A stretch of DNA of 64,000 nucleotides from Tolypeutes matacus (GCA_026826555.1 JAKSZT010053881.1:8437021-8501020); one strand, 5' to 3'. Numbered from the stretch's first letter, positions 11,421 to 24,182 are shown. Program-made: numbers and translations. The notes: generated from the letters alone by a model not told the origin.

Positions 11421-11904
11421 AGAAACAGTGCACCACTGTTCTCGGGTGCCAGAAACCAAACAAGGTTACCTCCCCCAGCGGTGACCTAATCACTCCCAAG
11501 GAGGTTCCCGCCCCAAAGTAAGCACACTCCAAATATGGTGGTGCCCAAACTGCAAGACCCAAACACTAAGCAAGCCTAGGCCCTTTAAGGTGGAACAGGC
11601 CCGTGGTTTATTTTCACGATCACTAGCGTGACAAAGCCCCTTTTATTTTCCTACTGTTGAGGACTCAACAGCTAAAGAACTCACGCTTCTTTGCCAGTCA
11701 GGATTTGAACTGTGGAGTAATGACAGAGGAAGGTTTTAGGATCCTGAGGGACCAATTATTGGGAGGTGCCTAAGGGCTAGGTGAAGCGTCAAGTGTGGAA
11801 TCTTAATTAACCGAACAGCCTACCCTGTACCTAAAGAGAAACCCTGGGTTTGGTCCCATTTGATTCTGTGAGGATAGTTTTTACCCCAGCATTATTGAAT
11901 GTAC

Positions 11905-12066
11905 TATGTTTCTCCAAATTAAAATTACATAAGAATCACCTGAGATGCTGGTTAAACCAGCAAAGAATCAATAGGCCTGGAGAAGGTTCTGGAAATATTT
12001 TTTAACAAACTTCCATCAAAAGATTCTAAGGGCAGAGTTTCACAGAACACATTTTGAGAATCACTG
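11905..12066 (+). mobile_element. MER5-type hAT/Charlie MITE
   Basis: Wording such as 'agaatcacctgagatgctggtta' and the right end TTTGAGAATCACTG follow the MER5A consensus. The left end is decayed. Confidence 0.65.
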
Positions 12067-12442
12067 AATGGGAGCCATTGCCTTTGCTTTTAAACTGAGC
12101 AAGCAAGAAGTTGCTAACATGTTTGACAAAAACCAAGTTTCTGAGGGATCCTTTAGTCTTGCCATAATAAATACATTTGCTTCTCTGAACCTCTGTTTTC
12201 TCATCTTTTTTATTTTATTTTATTTTATTAGGTTTTCATTAGCATAGCAGCTACCATAAATTGTGCTCCTCCAAACTCTCAAGATGTTATTGGCATTCAG
12301 AAGAATACACCATAACTGCACATATTTAACAGGAATGAGAAACATTTTCCCCCTATAGCATGGTGCCTTTTCATCATCATTATCTGCAAACATGGATTCC
12401 AAACAAGATATTTTACTAAACACTTAGACTTGCCAGTGAGTT

Positions 12443-12650
12443 GATAATAATAGCTAACACTTTTGAATTCTTATTTTGTACCAGGCATTATTCTAACTCA
12501 TTCAATTTCATTACAACCTAATGAGGCAAGAAAGGTTAGGTAATTTTCTCAAAGACACACAGGTATTAATAGTGGTAGAGCATATTTGAACCTAGAAAAT
12601 CTGATTCCAGAAACTGCTCTCTTTCCTACTGCACCCTCTCAATAATACCT
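12443..12650 (-). mobile_element. MIR SINE
   Basis: A near full-length reverse MIR: 'agctaacacttttgaattcttattttgtaccaggcattattctaa' through 'cctaatgaggcaag' to 'tagagcatatttgaaccta'. The sequence is well diverged. Confidence 0.75.
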
Positions 12651-12659
12651 GCTGTACAG

Positions 12660-13900
12660 GTATTTTGGCTCTTTCAAAATGCAAATTTTCCTTCATTTAC
12701 GCAAGCGTGTAAACCATAAAATAGAAATGTTTTCATCCAATGGGGAAGGGAGGGAAATTTGGGACATTTCATCTACAGAATCCATTAAATCTTGATATTC
12801 TCAGGCTACTACTAGACTGAAATAAAAAATACTATGTACTATGGAAATTCTCACATTGTATCACTACAAAAGCAGTTATCAACAACAACAAAAAACTATC
12901 TTGTGAATATACACCATTGACTGAAATGCAGACAGATCAGACCTCAACCAACTACAACTACTCAGAACTCAGCCATAACCAGGAACTTGTAGGACTCATG
13001 AAATTGTTTATGCTAGAACTCAGCAACTAAACTGTAAGACTATAAAAATAGAAGTGATAGTAGTAATCATAATAGTAGCTGTAATAATAGTTAATGATGC
13101 TTTTTATAAACAAAATTGATCTCAAAAACTGTTTATGAGTAATGGGAGAAGTCATGATAAAGACAGAAATCTTGAATAAGGTAATGCCAAAAGAAAAAAT
13201 GCAGGCAACTTTTGAAAGATCCAAGGACCAGTTATGTAGTTTAATGCTGAAATACTTTAAGGCATTAAAAGGAAATTGTAGTTGAGAATAAAAATCAATA
13301 TGTGGAAAACAGTTTTGCCCTGTGATAAAATTCACAAATCACATATATGCCCTACGAATAAAATAATGTTCTGATGATTAGACCTGGTGAAAAGGAAAAA
13401 AGAAAAGAAAAAAGACCTGGCTATTGTTAATATGTTAAAACCTGAGAATATTAACACAATGAAGGAATCCATTAGCTATTCCAATGATGGAATTACCCAA
13501 TAAAAGATATAAAGTAAACTGTAGTCTCAAATGACCTAATCAGAAAGGAAATGCAATTCAGTCTTGGATAAAAGCTGTTTTTTCTCTTCTAATACTTCTG
13601 AATTCTAAGCAACAAGAAAAGATAAAATAGACTGGTGAATCTACTATCCTAGTAATAAAGTCAAGTCAAATTTTGGACTTTGCTTAGTTCTTCACTTGTT
13701 CTAGACCCACCTCTGGGTACCAAAACTGTGCCATAGCAAGAAAAATCAAGGCACTTTTGTGGAACAGCAAACAGTTTAGGATATTTGTTGTTTGGGGTGG
13801 ATGTAGGGAGAGTGGTTTTTTGTTATTTGGGTTGGAGGTAGGGAGAGTGGTTGGAGTACAGAGACATGAAGAAGTAAAATAGAACAAGTTTTACATTAAT
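12660..13900. other. Unannotated AT-rich segment
   Basis: No gene or nameable repeat was found. Short open frames here carry no recognisable protein features. Confidence 0.4.
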
Positions 13901-13904
13901 TTTG

Positions 13905-14075
13905 CCCCGCACTGACCCCAGCACAGGGCCTTACACTTAGCAGGTGTGCAATAATTCAATTAAACCAGCATTCACTGATTGCTTACTCTATGCAAGGCTC
14001 AGTACTAGGCATGATCAGCACAAAGAGGAATAAGAGAATTCCATGCTGGTACTCAATAAATCGTGGTTGAATAAA
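13905..14075. mobile_element. L2 LINE 3'-end fragments, both orientations
   Basis: 'cccagcacagggccttacacttagcaggtgtgcaataa' matches the forward L2 3' end. It is followed by reverse-oriented 'gcattcactgattgcttactctatgcaaggctcagtactaggc' and another 'ggtactcaataaatcgtggttgaataaat'. Confidence 0.5.
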
Positions 14076-14489
14076 TGAGGAACTTTTATAGTCCAATGAA
14101 AGAACTACACACAAAAAGAAACAATCAGCTTTCAATTTACCAGGGGAATGGAGGAGATGAGGAAAAAGATAATAATAAAGAGTCCAAAACCACAGTTAAA
14201 ATACAACCTCTTAAAACATGGTACAAAATAAAGTTAGTATACACATATTCAGTAAAAATTATATCTAATATTTAGGAACACATTTAGTATTCTACCCATC
14301 AGCATATCAGAGATTGATGAAACCATGGGAGCATGTGATCTTATTCAGGGAATTCATGTAGAGAAAGAAAATGGTGGACTGTGGAACCTTAAATTAAAAA
14401 AATATTGAAATAGATAGAAGTCCAAGAAAATAGGAAATGAAGGGCCGGAGGGATAAGAGATTCAGGCAAGAGTGTAGCATCACAGAAGC

Positions 14490-14890
14490 CAAGGAAGTAT
14501 TGGTAACAGCTTACTACTGTAACCCTAAATCTCAGTGGCTTAACACAGTAGAGTTTCATTTCTTATTCACATCACATTTCCACTGTAGTCATTGGGAAGG
14601 AGAGCAGAGGCAGTTATTCAGGGATCCAAGCTCTTTCCATCATGTGGCTTTGCCATCCCCTGAGACCTCAGAGTCTTCCTCTGGATCCTCGGCAAAGAAA
14701 GAGAGGAACACTTGGAGGACAATACGTGCATGAAGTTGAAAGGGCCAAACCTGGGAGTGGCAGACATCACTTCCCACTTTCCACTAGTCAGCACTCAGTC
14801 ACATGGCCCCACTTAACTGCAGGGGGAGATTGGAAATCTAATTTTGCTATATGCATGGGAGGAAAAGAAAATGGGATTGGTGAGCACAAA
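14490..14890. mobile_element. Interspersed repeat of unassigned family
   Basis: The string 'taaccctaaatctcagtggcttaacaca' belongs to a widely dispersed mammalian repeat ('aactcagtggcttaaaaca'), followed by a G+C-richer body. I cannot assign the class safely. Open frames crossing it (up to 141 codons) are treated as incidental. Confidence 0.4.
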
Positions 14891-15914
14891 GCAGGGTCTC
14901 TGCATACCTTGACTAAATGTTGCAGAGAGGTCATGAAAGATAAGGGAGTTCATGGGGTGTACAAAATCGTTGTTTACCTTGATAGAAGTAGGATCAGTGA
15001 AGTGGCTCAAACTACTGCAGTGAGAGCAGGAGTAAATGAAGCAGAAAAAAGGAGAAATACCAACTGAGTCTGATCAATTATGGAAATCCAATAAGATCAA
15101 GTGACTGGACTTTCAAGGCTGAGAAACAAATCTGGGGCTATGGGTAAACGCCACTGTCCAAGGATTCTTGGCAACTAACCAGCCAGTCTTCTGATAAGAA
15201 CCCACCCTCACTAGGCCTTTGTCAAACTTCCACAAACATTAAACTTGAGAAATGCCTTTGTTTTTTTTATTTTCTCCAGAATGAAAAATTCCAGATGTCC
15301 CAGATATTTGGTTGAGATCCATCTAAGGAAAAGGGCACCTGTAATTTCAGTCATCCCATGTGCTTTACTAAAAAAAATGAACATAAAATGATAGACCAAT
15401 GTGTTGAATTATATAAATATATATGTATTATATTGATTTTCTCCATAATCAATAATTGGTAGATATAATTTTATAAATGTGTTCCTTTAACTACAGGGCA
15501 ATAATTAGAAATTGGACTTTAATATTTCTGTTTTAGTTATAAATGAAATTAAATTTCTTCAAAATGAGCATTAAATTTCTATCAAATATTATTTACTTAA
15601 GTTTTAAAAATATGTTGTAAGAAGGAAAAAGTATAGTGCTTGCAACCTCTAACAAATAGACTTAGGAAATATTTAGTCTGAAATAGAAATATAGGCCTAG
15701 AAAATGAAACATTATAATTTCACCTTTATTTTTCTTATCCATTTCTTTTTTCATTTCAGGTCATTAAAATTTCTCTTACAAACTCTCTACCAGATTCCTT
15801 CCCAAAAGCATACCTCACTCTTTATCCTAGAATAGCTGTGTTCTTAATGACACTGCTGAATTTAATGCTTTTCCACCCAGACTGGAAAGATACACTGAAA
15901 ATGTAGAGCCTTCT

Positions 15915-16030
15915 TCTCAACTAATTATGTAGTACCTACAATATTCCAGGTACTGTCCTGGACCCCATGGAGGAGGCCAAGGTAAACAGGACATGCTCTT
16001 AAATATCTTATGGTAGAGTAGATCAAAAGT
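15915..16030 (-). mobile_element. L2 LINE fragment
   Basis: 'tacctacaatattccaggtactgtcctggacccc...aacaggacatgctctta' is the reverse of the L2 3' region next to the 'caccta..gtgccagg' motif. Confidence 0.5.
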
Positions 16031-16768
16031 CACGTGCTCAGCATGCTATTTGCATTTTAAAGTTGACAAAAAAAAAAAGGTCAGCTTTTTGTTCTACTAG
16101 TCCTGGTAATGATAACACTTGAGTCATTTTCCTACAGGGTTTGGCTCTTAGCTTTGCAAGATGAGAATTAGTTCAACCAGGGTACAAATGGATGAAACAT
16201 AGAAGACACTAATGGATAAATCACATGCTAATATATTAATTTACAGCAAAAGGTTTGACTGCTAAACATAATGGAATACTTGGGCACATTAGTCAACATA
16301 TTCCCTCCTCTGTAGAGAAGGGTACCAGGAACACCAAATTACTTGCTTGATGAGCATGGAATTAGAAGAAAATGAATATAGTAGATGATATCAGGAAACT
16401 TTGATAGCAAATTGCACTCTGCCATGGAGATGTACCTGTCAAGGGAACATGTATCCTTTAGTCTGCTCTCACCAGAAAAATAACTCTTCATTTTCTAAAA
16501 GATAAATAACAATATATAAACCACAAAAAGATAAAGTATCTTCTAACCCACATTTCATGAACTCTATGACACTCTTTTTGAAAATATTGTAACATCTCTG
16601 AAATCAGGATATACCTTACAAATCACACTTTGATTGGCAGCATTTCTTTCTTAGGAGTACATAAAATAATGGCATACTTTTCAATCAGAGATATTTTAGA
16701 ATTGATGGAATAGAGTAACTTTCTGATATCTTTTTTTCCCTCTTCTTTATTTTTTTATCTCTCATACT

Positions 16769-16770
<2 letters not shown>

Positions 16771-16800
<30 letters not shown>

Positions 16801-16801
16801 C
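16771..16801. repeat. Poly-T run
   Basis: About thirty consecutive T residues between short CT-rich flanks, possibly the tail of a lost minus-strand retroposon. Confidence 0.8.
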
Positions 16802-16896
16802 CTTCTTCTGATATCTTTAGAAACAACTCTAACTCTGTTTTGGTAAATTAACTTTCAAAAACTTAGTAGTTGCCCACTACATCATTACTTACTGTC

Positions 16897-17523
16897 TGTA
16901 TTAGTCAGCCAAAGGGGCGCTGATGCAAAATAACAGAAATGGGTTGGTGTTTATAAAAGGTATTTATTTGGGGTAGAAGTCCACCGTTACCAGGCCATAA
17001 AGCATAAGTTTCTTCCCTCATCAAAGTCCATTGCCACGTGTTGGAGCAAGACAGCTGCCGATGTTTGCCAGGGTTCAGGCTTCTTGGGTTCCTCTCTTCC
17101 TGGGGCTGCGTTTCTCTCCGGGCTTAGCTCTTCTGTTTCCTCCACAAAGTCATCTATAGACTATGAGGCTCTCTAGGCTTTGCTTCTCTCCACAAGGCCA
17201 GCTGTAAGACTATCAGACAAATGGCTTGTCTTTATCCCTGGGGACTTCTCTCCTTCCTCATGACCAAGCTCCTCTGTCAGCTCACCTCTCCGGGCTCCAG
17301 CATCAAGGCTCCAACATCAAAATTGCTCCCTCTGTCTTTTGCCATGCCTTTTATATTTGATTCCCCCACCCACCAAGGGATGGGGCTCAACGCCCTACTG
17401 ATGTGGCCCAATCAAAGCCCCAATTGTAACTTAAGCATGCCCAGATGAACAGATCAGTTTACAAGCATAATCTAATATAGATTTTTGGAGTTCATAATTA
17501 CATCAAACTGCCAAACGGCTACA
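16897..17523 (-). mobile_element. Solo LTR, ERVL/MaLR-like
   Basis: The plus strand starts TGTATTAGTCAGCC and ends CGGCTACA, so the minus-strand copy runs TGTAGCCG... to ...GGCTGACTAATACA, the standard TG...CA form. On the minus strand there is a TATA-like TATAAAAGGC and a polyadenylation-like AATAAATACC near the 3' end in the right order for U3-R-U5. I see no clear target duplication and no internal viral genes next to it. Confidence 0.7.
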
Positions 17524-18439
17524 CTAAGATCAAAAGCTGTATCAAGCTTTAGTCTCTATTCATACTCTCATCAGGCTGTCGTAATTGAGCTAAGTTCCTG
17601 AAAGATATAGGACATTAGAGGATAGTTCAGACGTGCATTTTTTGCTCCTAGAGTAACCCAGGCTTCATGGGGTTTTACCTGCAAAGTCCCTTGTGGGATC
17701 TTATGTGTACTCAGGAATAGGTCCTATCAGTTACTCATTCCTTACCTGATATCACAAGATATCATACGCCATCTGAAGTGGCTACTGGTGAGTCTTCTGT
17801 TGGAAGTAGCTGCCTTCCTCAAAAAATGGCACCACAATTTTTTGCCAAGCACCCCAACAGCCAGAGCTGATAATCTGGAATACTCATGGTGCTAGGCACC
17901 TAATTTAATATTTACCTATTATGTGCCAGGCACTATACAATTCACTGCAGAGACTACAGTGAAAAAATCCATAGGACTACTAAGTACTGTATAGTTTGTG
18001 CAGTGCACAAAGATTCTTAGCCAAGCAGGTGAATGGTGTCTAAAATCCAGCCTAATCCTCCACCCAACGAAGTCATGGTCTCTAGTAGAGGACTGAATCC
18101 ACCTGCAGAAAAGGATGACTTTTTTTTTTTTTTCCATAAATGTGCCTTTCCCCTATGAAGCAATCTTTGCACCTCTGGGATTGCATCAGCCTGTTTCTAT
18201 TTCCTTTGCCCAGACAGGGCCTTTCTCTAATTACTCTTTTCTACTTCATGTGAAGGGAATGTATAGGCAACTGGACACTAAATATTCAGTCCCAACCAGT
18301 TTAAGGGAGGGAAAGAAACAGAAAAATGACATTGTGATAGGTGTAATAAGTCTCATGAAAAGAGTGAGCACCCAGGGCCTTGGGAACATCAAGGAGAAGG
18401 ACCTAACCCCATCCTGGGAACAAGGGAAGGCTTCCTAGA

Positions 18440-19275
18440 GGAGGCACTCTCTGTCTAAAACCATCTTCCCACTCCTTCACCTGAACTGACTCATACTCAT
18501 TCTTCAAGTTTCAGTTAAATATCCCTCTATCAGGGAGGCTTTGTCTCACCTATTTACCTCATACTTGTACAGCACTCTAAGCTTCCCCTTTTGTTACACT
18601 CATCTCATGTGTACAGTAAATCCTGCACAACAAGAAAAGTCCAAAATTTCAATTTCATAAATTATGAGATCATGTTATTGTGAAGGTAATGAAATGACTG
18701 CAGTTTTCTGGCTAGATTCCCATGGGGCTGGCTGTGTGATCCAAATCCACCCTGGTCTCAACTAGAGTTTGGTACAATCTGCTGGAACATGACTTCTCCA
18801 GCTTAAATATACTTGGGGACGATTCTGTGTTCTATGACTGTCTGGGAATTTCAGGATAGCAGCACTGATTCCAGAAATCTCCTAGTTACTTGGTACCCAT
18901 TTTAGTTGCATAATCCAGGAAGATGGATTGGGAAAATACATGGAATGCAGTCTCACTCCCTTCCTTCCACCTTGCCATCCTCCCAAAATAAGAACTGAAA
19001 ATGGGGGCTGGGCAGAGGACAGGAATTAATGGGTAGTTCTCTTATAGTTGGTTTTGTATTATCAGGGAACATGATTTTACTCTATGTCATCTTCAATATG
19101 ATTTTACATGTGGATTTTACTATAATTATTTGTTTATTGTCTACCTCCTCCTCTAGATGGTATACTCCATAAGGACAAGGGCCATGTTAGTCTTATTCAT
19201 ATTACGTCCCTTGTTCATAATATAATTCTTAGCACATATTGGTTGCTTAATAAACAATCATTAAATAGAACTGAT
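18440..19275 (+). mobile_element. L2 LINE, 3' part in pieces
   Basis: 18470-18605 reads like the end of the L2 reverse transcriptase ('tcttcaagtttcagttaaat...cagggaggctttgtctcacc'). 19140-19275 is the L2 3' end ('tagatggtatactccataaggacaagggccatgttag...ttgcttaataaacaatc'). The middle part is not recognised. Confidence 0.55.
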
Positions 19276-20095
19276 GTAACATATAAGCTGAGATCTAAAA
19301 GGCTTTTAAAAGATAGCTGGGGGAAAAGTGAGAGAAAAGGTATTCTATGAAGAGGGAGCAAGTTGAAAAAAAAGTTTAAGGAGGAAGAGAGTATAACATG
19401 TTTGGAAAGTGGTAATTCACATGGCTAGAATATAGCATGCAAGTGGAAGAGTGGGGAGTGGTAAGAAATAAGACTGGAAGGGGAAGAAGAAATCAGATCA
19501 CAAAAAATAGGGGGTGTATCAGGCCTTCTCATCTGTTTAGCTGCTCTGTTCTCTTTGGCTGTAAACTATCAGGCAAATGGCTCATCTCTCTTCCCGGGCC
19601 TTTAGCTGTTTGAGCCTTTTCCTTTCTGTCACTTGGCAGGACAGAAATGACCAAGTATTCTCCTCTACCATGTCTTCTTCTGTGTGTCTTCTTGAGTGAG
19701 TGTCCATTTATATCAGCCCACCAAGGAGGCAGGGACTCAACCCAAGTCATGCCCTACTGATATGGTCCAATCAAAAAGCCCTACACTGTTTTTATCAAGT
19801 AAACTTCAAACCTTTGAATTTAATACCATCAAAGGGTATCACACCCAAAGGAACAGACCAGTTTACAAACATAATATCTTTTTTGAGATTAATAAATAAT
19901 ATCAAACTGCCAAGGGGGGTTGGACTTTATCCTGACAGCAATGGTAAAACATGAATGGATTTTAAAATGGAGACGAAATTATCAGATTTGCATTTAGAAA
20001 GATCTCCAGGGTAAAAAAGTCACTGAAGGGGACAAGACTTGAGGCAGAAAGAGGAATGAGGTGTTTTCAGGTTAGAGTACTATGATACCTGTATA
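19276..20095 (-). mobile_element. L2 LINE interrupted by an LTR
   Basis: 19276-19514 and 19916-20095 are consecutive reverse L2 pieces. The second has 'ttggactttatcctgacagcaatgg' and 'cagatttgcatttagaaagatc'. The interruption is the LTR at 19515-19914. Confidence 0.55.
19515..19914 (-). mobile_element. LTR fragment related to the 16897-17523 LTR
   Basis: It shares blocks with the LTR at 16897-17523: 'ctatcaggcaaatggct', 'cagcccaccaagga', 'gccctactgatatggtccaatcaaa' and 'gaacagaccagtttacaaacataat...atcaaactgccaa'. It is shorter and more diverged, so it is a related subfamily rather than the partner LTR of the same provirus. G-runs on both sides may be the target duplication. Confidence 0.6.
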
Positions 20096-20199
20096 ATGAT
20101 AGCATATGTTAAAGGAAACTACCCTGCCCTCACCCACATGGAGAGATAGTCCTCTGCATCCTACAACTCCACTCCCCCTAACACTCAACTACAGGTGAC

Positions 20200-20980
20200 T
20201 GGATGAAGGAAGGTAGGTAGATAAAAAAGAAAACCAATCCATAGGCTCACAAGGTCAATGACATGACAGGCATAGAAAATTTTGCCTAAACGGAAGAATT
20301 TAGAATTCTTGATCTTAGAAATTTGAATTAGGAAAAAGGAAAATATTCCAGGAGTTAATAGTGAAAGTTTAAAAAATATGTAGAAAGAATTTAAGAGAGT
20401 AAGGGTTGTAAGGAAGTCTAAGTTACTATTTACTTAAAGTTATAAGAAAAATAAACTGTAAGCAAAAGCAATGGAGAAAAGTCAAGAAGAGAAGAAACAA
20501 GGTAATTTGGAAAAGTCAAAGCAGAAAATAGGTGTGCTTCTGAGTCATCTTAATAGCATAGTACTATAGAAAAAAAAATCCATTAAATCCCCTTTTTGAG
20601 GTTCCTAGAACTGTCATAGATCTGGTTCCATTATTTGTGAAGCTTGGTAATTTACATGGTGTTTCTGAGTCTTACAATAAATTCCCATGACTTCACCTAA
20701 TTTAAGTGAATATCTCTGCTCCTTGTGAACAAAGTAATCTAACTAACTAAACCAGTAAATAGATAGTTGTTGTAAGGGTTAAGCAGTTAAAAAATTATCT
20801 CTAGTTCTGATGTGAAGAAGGAATCAAAGAACAAGAGTGATGTAATCTAGGAAAGATATGATTGCCTAGAATAGAAAAGAATGGATAAGGTTAAGACATA
20901 TTTGAGATGGAATCAACAAACCTTGGTGATTAATTTGTTGTCAGAGGAAGTAGGAGTGAGGAAAAATAGAGGAGTGAAAA
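20200..20980. other. Unannotated AT-rich segment
   Basis: No gene and no nameable repeat were seen. Confidence 0.35.
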
Positions 20981-20990
20981 ATGACTACCT

Positions 20991-21402
20991 GGGAAGCGGA
21001 TGTGGCTCAAGTGATTGGGCTCCTGTCTACCATACAGGAGGTCCAGGGTTTGATTCCCAGGGCCCTCTGGTGAAAAGCAAGCTGGACCGCGTGGTGAGCT
21101 GGCCCGAGAGGAGAGCTGGTCCATATGGAGTGCTAGCCTGCACAGGAGTGCTGGCCCGCCGCAGAGAGCTGACGCAGCAAGATGATGCAACAAAAGGAGA
21201 CACAGAAGAGAGACAATGAGAGACACAGGAAATCAGGGAGCTGAGTTGGTTCAAGAGATTGAGCAGCCGCTCTCCACCCCAGAAGGTCCTAGGATGGGTT
21301 CCTGGTGCCTAGCAGACACAGAAGAATACACAGAGAGCAGACAGCGAGCGCAAAACAACAAGGGGGGCGGGCGGTAAATAAATAAATACATCTTTTTAAA
21401 AA
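20991..21402 (+). mobile_element. Dimeric tRNA-derived SINE
   Basis: Two tRNA-like heads are present: one at the start ('ggatgtggctcaagtgattggg', box B 'gggtttgattccc') and one at about 21233-21310 ('gagttggttcaagagattgagc', 'ggatgggttcctggtgcc'). Between them is a linker with repeated 'ctggcccg' wording. The tail is (AAAT)n. Similar TGACTAC flanks mark the duplication. Confidence 0.85.
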
Positions 21403-22755
21403 AGTGACTACTTATAGGTTAGACACCTGAGTGAAGGTGCTAAACTGCTGTAATATTCTTACAGTATTATACTATACATGAAGTGGTACAATATCACTTA
21501 AAGGTGCACTATAGGATAAATTAGGGATTTATACTATAAACCCTAAAACAACCATTAAAATAACCTACTAGAGATATAGCTAATTAGCCACAAAGAAGAT
21601 AAAATGGAATCATAAAATATACTCAGTTAAACAATAGAAAGCCCAGGAAAGGAGGAAATGGGGAGTGAAGAACAGATAGGACAAATAGAAAACAATTAGC
21701 AAGATAATTGATTTAAACCCAACTATGTCAACAATCATATTGAGCGTAAATGGTCTAAATACTCCCAATTAAAAGACAGACATTTTCAGACTGGACAAAA
21801 AAGCAGGACCCAAATATCTGCTGGCTATAAGAAACCAACCTTAATTATGAAGACATAAATAAAGTAAAAGCAAAATTATGGAAAAAGACCTACCATATTA
21901 ACACTAATCAAAAGAAAGTTGACCTGATTATATTAATATTAGAGAAAGTAGATTTTAGAGTAAAGAATATTACCAGTGATAAAGAGGATCATTATCATAA
22001 TATTGAAAGAGTTATTTCATCAAGACATAACATTCCTAAATGTTTATGTACTTAATAACATAGCTGCAAAGCACATGAAACAAAACTGATAAGCTGCAAG
22101 GATAAATAGACAAATTAACAATTATTATTGGAGATTTCAGCACCATTCTCTGAGTAATTCACAGACCAAATACAAAGAAAATCAGTAAGATTAAAAAAAA
22201 AGAGAGAGAAAATCAGTAAGGATAAAGAAGACTTAACATCACTATCAACTAACTTGGCATAATTAACATTTATAGCATACCCAACCAACAACAGCAAAGT
22301 ACATATTCTTTTAAGTTCAAACAAAACATTTACCAAATAGATCATATTCTGAACCAAAAAATCAAGTCTCAGTAAACTTAAAATGATTAAAATGATACCA
22401 AGTATGTTCTCTAACCACAATGGAATTAAATCATAAATCAGTAACAAAACTCTTTTTTGGAAAATCCCCCAGTTTTGGGAATCTATATAACACACTTCTA
22501 AATAATCCCCAGGTCAAAGGATGAAATCAAAAGGGAAATTAGAAAGCATTTTAAACTAAATGAAAATGAAAATGAGACACATCAAAATGTCTGGGATGCC
22601 ACAAAAGGTGTACATAGAGGGATATTTATAGCAATAAATGCCTATTACAAAAGAAGAAAGACTCAAATCAATAAACTCAGCTTTTACATTAAGAAACTAG
22701 AAAAAAAGCAAAATAAATACAAATAAGCAGAAGAAAGAAAGTAATAAAGACTTTT

Positions 22756-23030
22756 TATGAATAAAAATATTTATACCAAAAGTGTATTTTAGGTGCTCCA
22801 GTGGTGCAATAGGTTAGTGTACAGTACTTATAAGATAGATGATGAGGTTGTGAGTTCAACCCTCACCTGGAGCATTTGTTTTCCAAAATGTATCCAAGGA
22901 ATGTCAGGCAATGATGGAGCGATGGATTTACCCTCACCTTGTCCTAAAAACAGACCTTTGATAAAGGTCATCTCCTAATCCCACCCACAGAAAAAAATTT
23001 AAAACACTATATATATATATTTATAAATAA
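22756..23030 (+). mobile_element. Insertion into L1 carrying the tRNA-Ile-like head and a unique tail
   Basis: The L1 text 'gcagaagaaagaaagtaataaaga' before the insertion is partly repeated as 'tggaagaaaggaaataataaagg' after it, consistent with a retroposed unit. Downstream of the tRNA-like head are about 120 bases without matches to the other SINEs of this window, then an AT-rich end. Confidence 0.45.
22795..22874 (+). tRNA. tRNA-Ile(UAU)-like sequence, probably a pseudogene
   Basis: The 80-nt segment folds as a tRNA: acceptor stem GCTCCAG/CTGGAGC with seven perfect pairs and discriminator A, T-arm GTGAG-TTCAACC-CTCAC with five perfect pairs, and an A-box-like TGGTGCAATAGG. The anticodon position reads TAT in CTTATAA (22829-22831), as in eukaryotic tRNA-Ile(UAU), which normally carries an intron. 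Here about six extra bases remain in the anticodon loop. The D-stem pairs mostly by G-T wobble and the anticodon stem has one mismatch, so function is doubtful. A TTTT lies at 22879-22882. Confidence 0.6.
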
Positions 23031-24182
23031 AAAAGTGGAAGAAAGGAAATAATAAAGGATCAGAGTGGAAATCAATGAAGCAGAATACAGGAAAGCAGTA
23101 GAGAAAATCAATGAAACCAAAATCTGTTTTTTTTTTTTTGAGATGATCAATAAAAATGATAAACTTTCAGTGAGACTGACCAGAAAAACAAAGGGAAGAC
23201 ACTAATTATCAATGCTAGGAATGAGAGATGTGACATTATTACAGATTCTACAAATACTAAAAGGATAAGGGAATGTTGTGAACAAGTTTATGCCAATAAA
23301 TCCAACAACTTACATGAAATGGAAAAATTCCTTGAAAGATTCAAACTACAAATCTCACTCAAAAAGAAATAGATAATCTAAATAACCCTGTATCTATTAA
23401 AGACTTTGAATTTGTAATTAAAACCTTCCCACAAAGAGAACTCCAAGCCCAGTTATCACTGGTGAATTCTACCAAACAAGGAAGAAATACTAGCAATTCT
23501 ATACAAACCCTTCCAAAAAACTGAAGAGAAAGGACCACTTCCCAACCCATTCTATGACGCCAGCATTACCATGATACCAAAACCTGAGAAAGACATACAA
23601 AGAAATGAAATTACAGACCAATATTTTTCATGAACATAGATACAAAAATTATAAACTTAATATACAAAAAGGATAATAATACATCATGGCAAAGTGGGGT
23701 TTATTCAATGAATGCAAGGTAGATTTCACACTTGAAAACCAATCAATGTTATTCACCATATTAACAAAAGTAAAAAAGAAAAACCATATGATCACTGCAA
23801 CAGATGTAAAAGAAGCTTTTGTCAAAATCCAGCATCGATTCCTGATTAAAATGCTCAGCAAACTAGACTTGAAGAAAGCTTCCTCAACCCAATAAAGGAA
23901 ATCAATGAAAAATCTACAGCTAACATAGTACTTAATAGTGAAAGACTGCATGCTTTTCCTCTATGATCAACAACAAAGCAAGGATGTCCACTTTCCCCAC
24001 TTCTATTGAACACAGAACTAAAGACTGTAGCCAGCAAAATAAAACCTAAATAAATAGATCAGTGAATAAGCAAGCAAGTGAGCAAATAAATGAATAATAA
24101 ATTAATGGCAAATGGCATGCAGATTGGAAAGAAAAAAGCTAAAATGTCTTTATCACTAATGGCATGATAGTCTGTCTAGAAT

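Noticed and set aside
11165..11521. 118-codon plus-strand open frame in the CpG island
   Set aside because: G+C-rich islands leave long frames open by chance. It has no recognisable protein features and its start lacks support.
14642..15067. 141-codon plus-strand open frame
   Set aside because: It starts inside an interspersed repeat and shows no protein-like features.
22115..22495. 126-codon minus-strand open frame
   Set aside because: It is antisense to decayed L1 ORF2.
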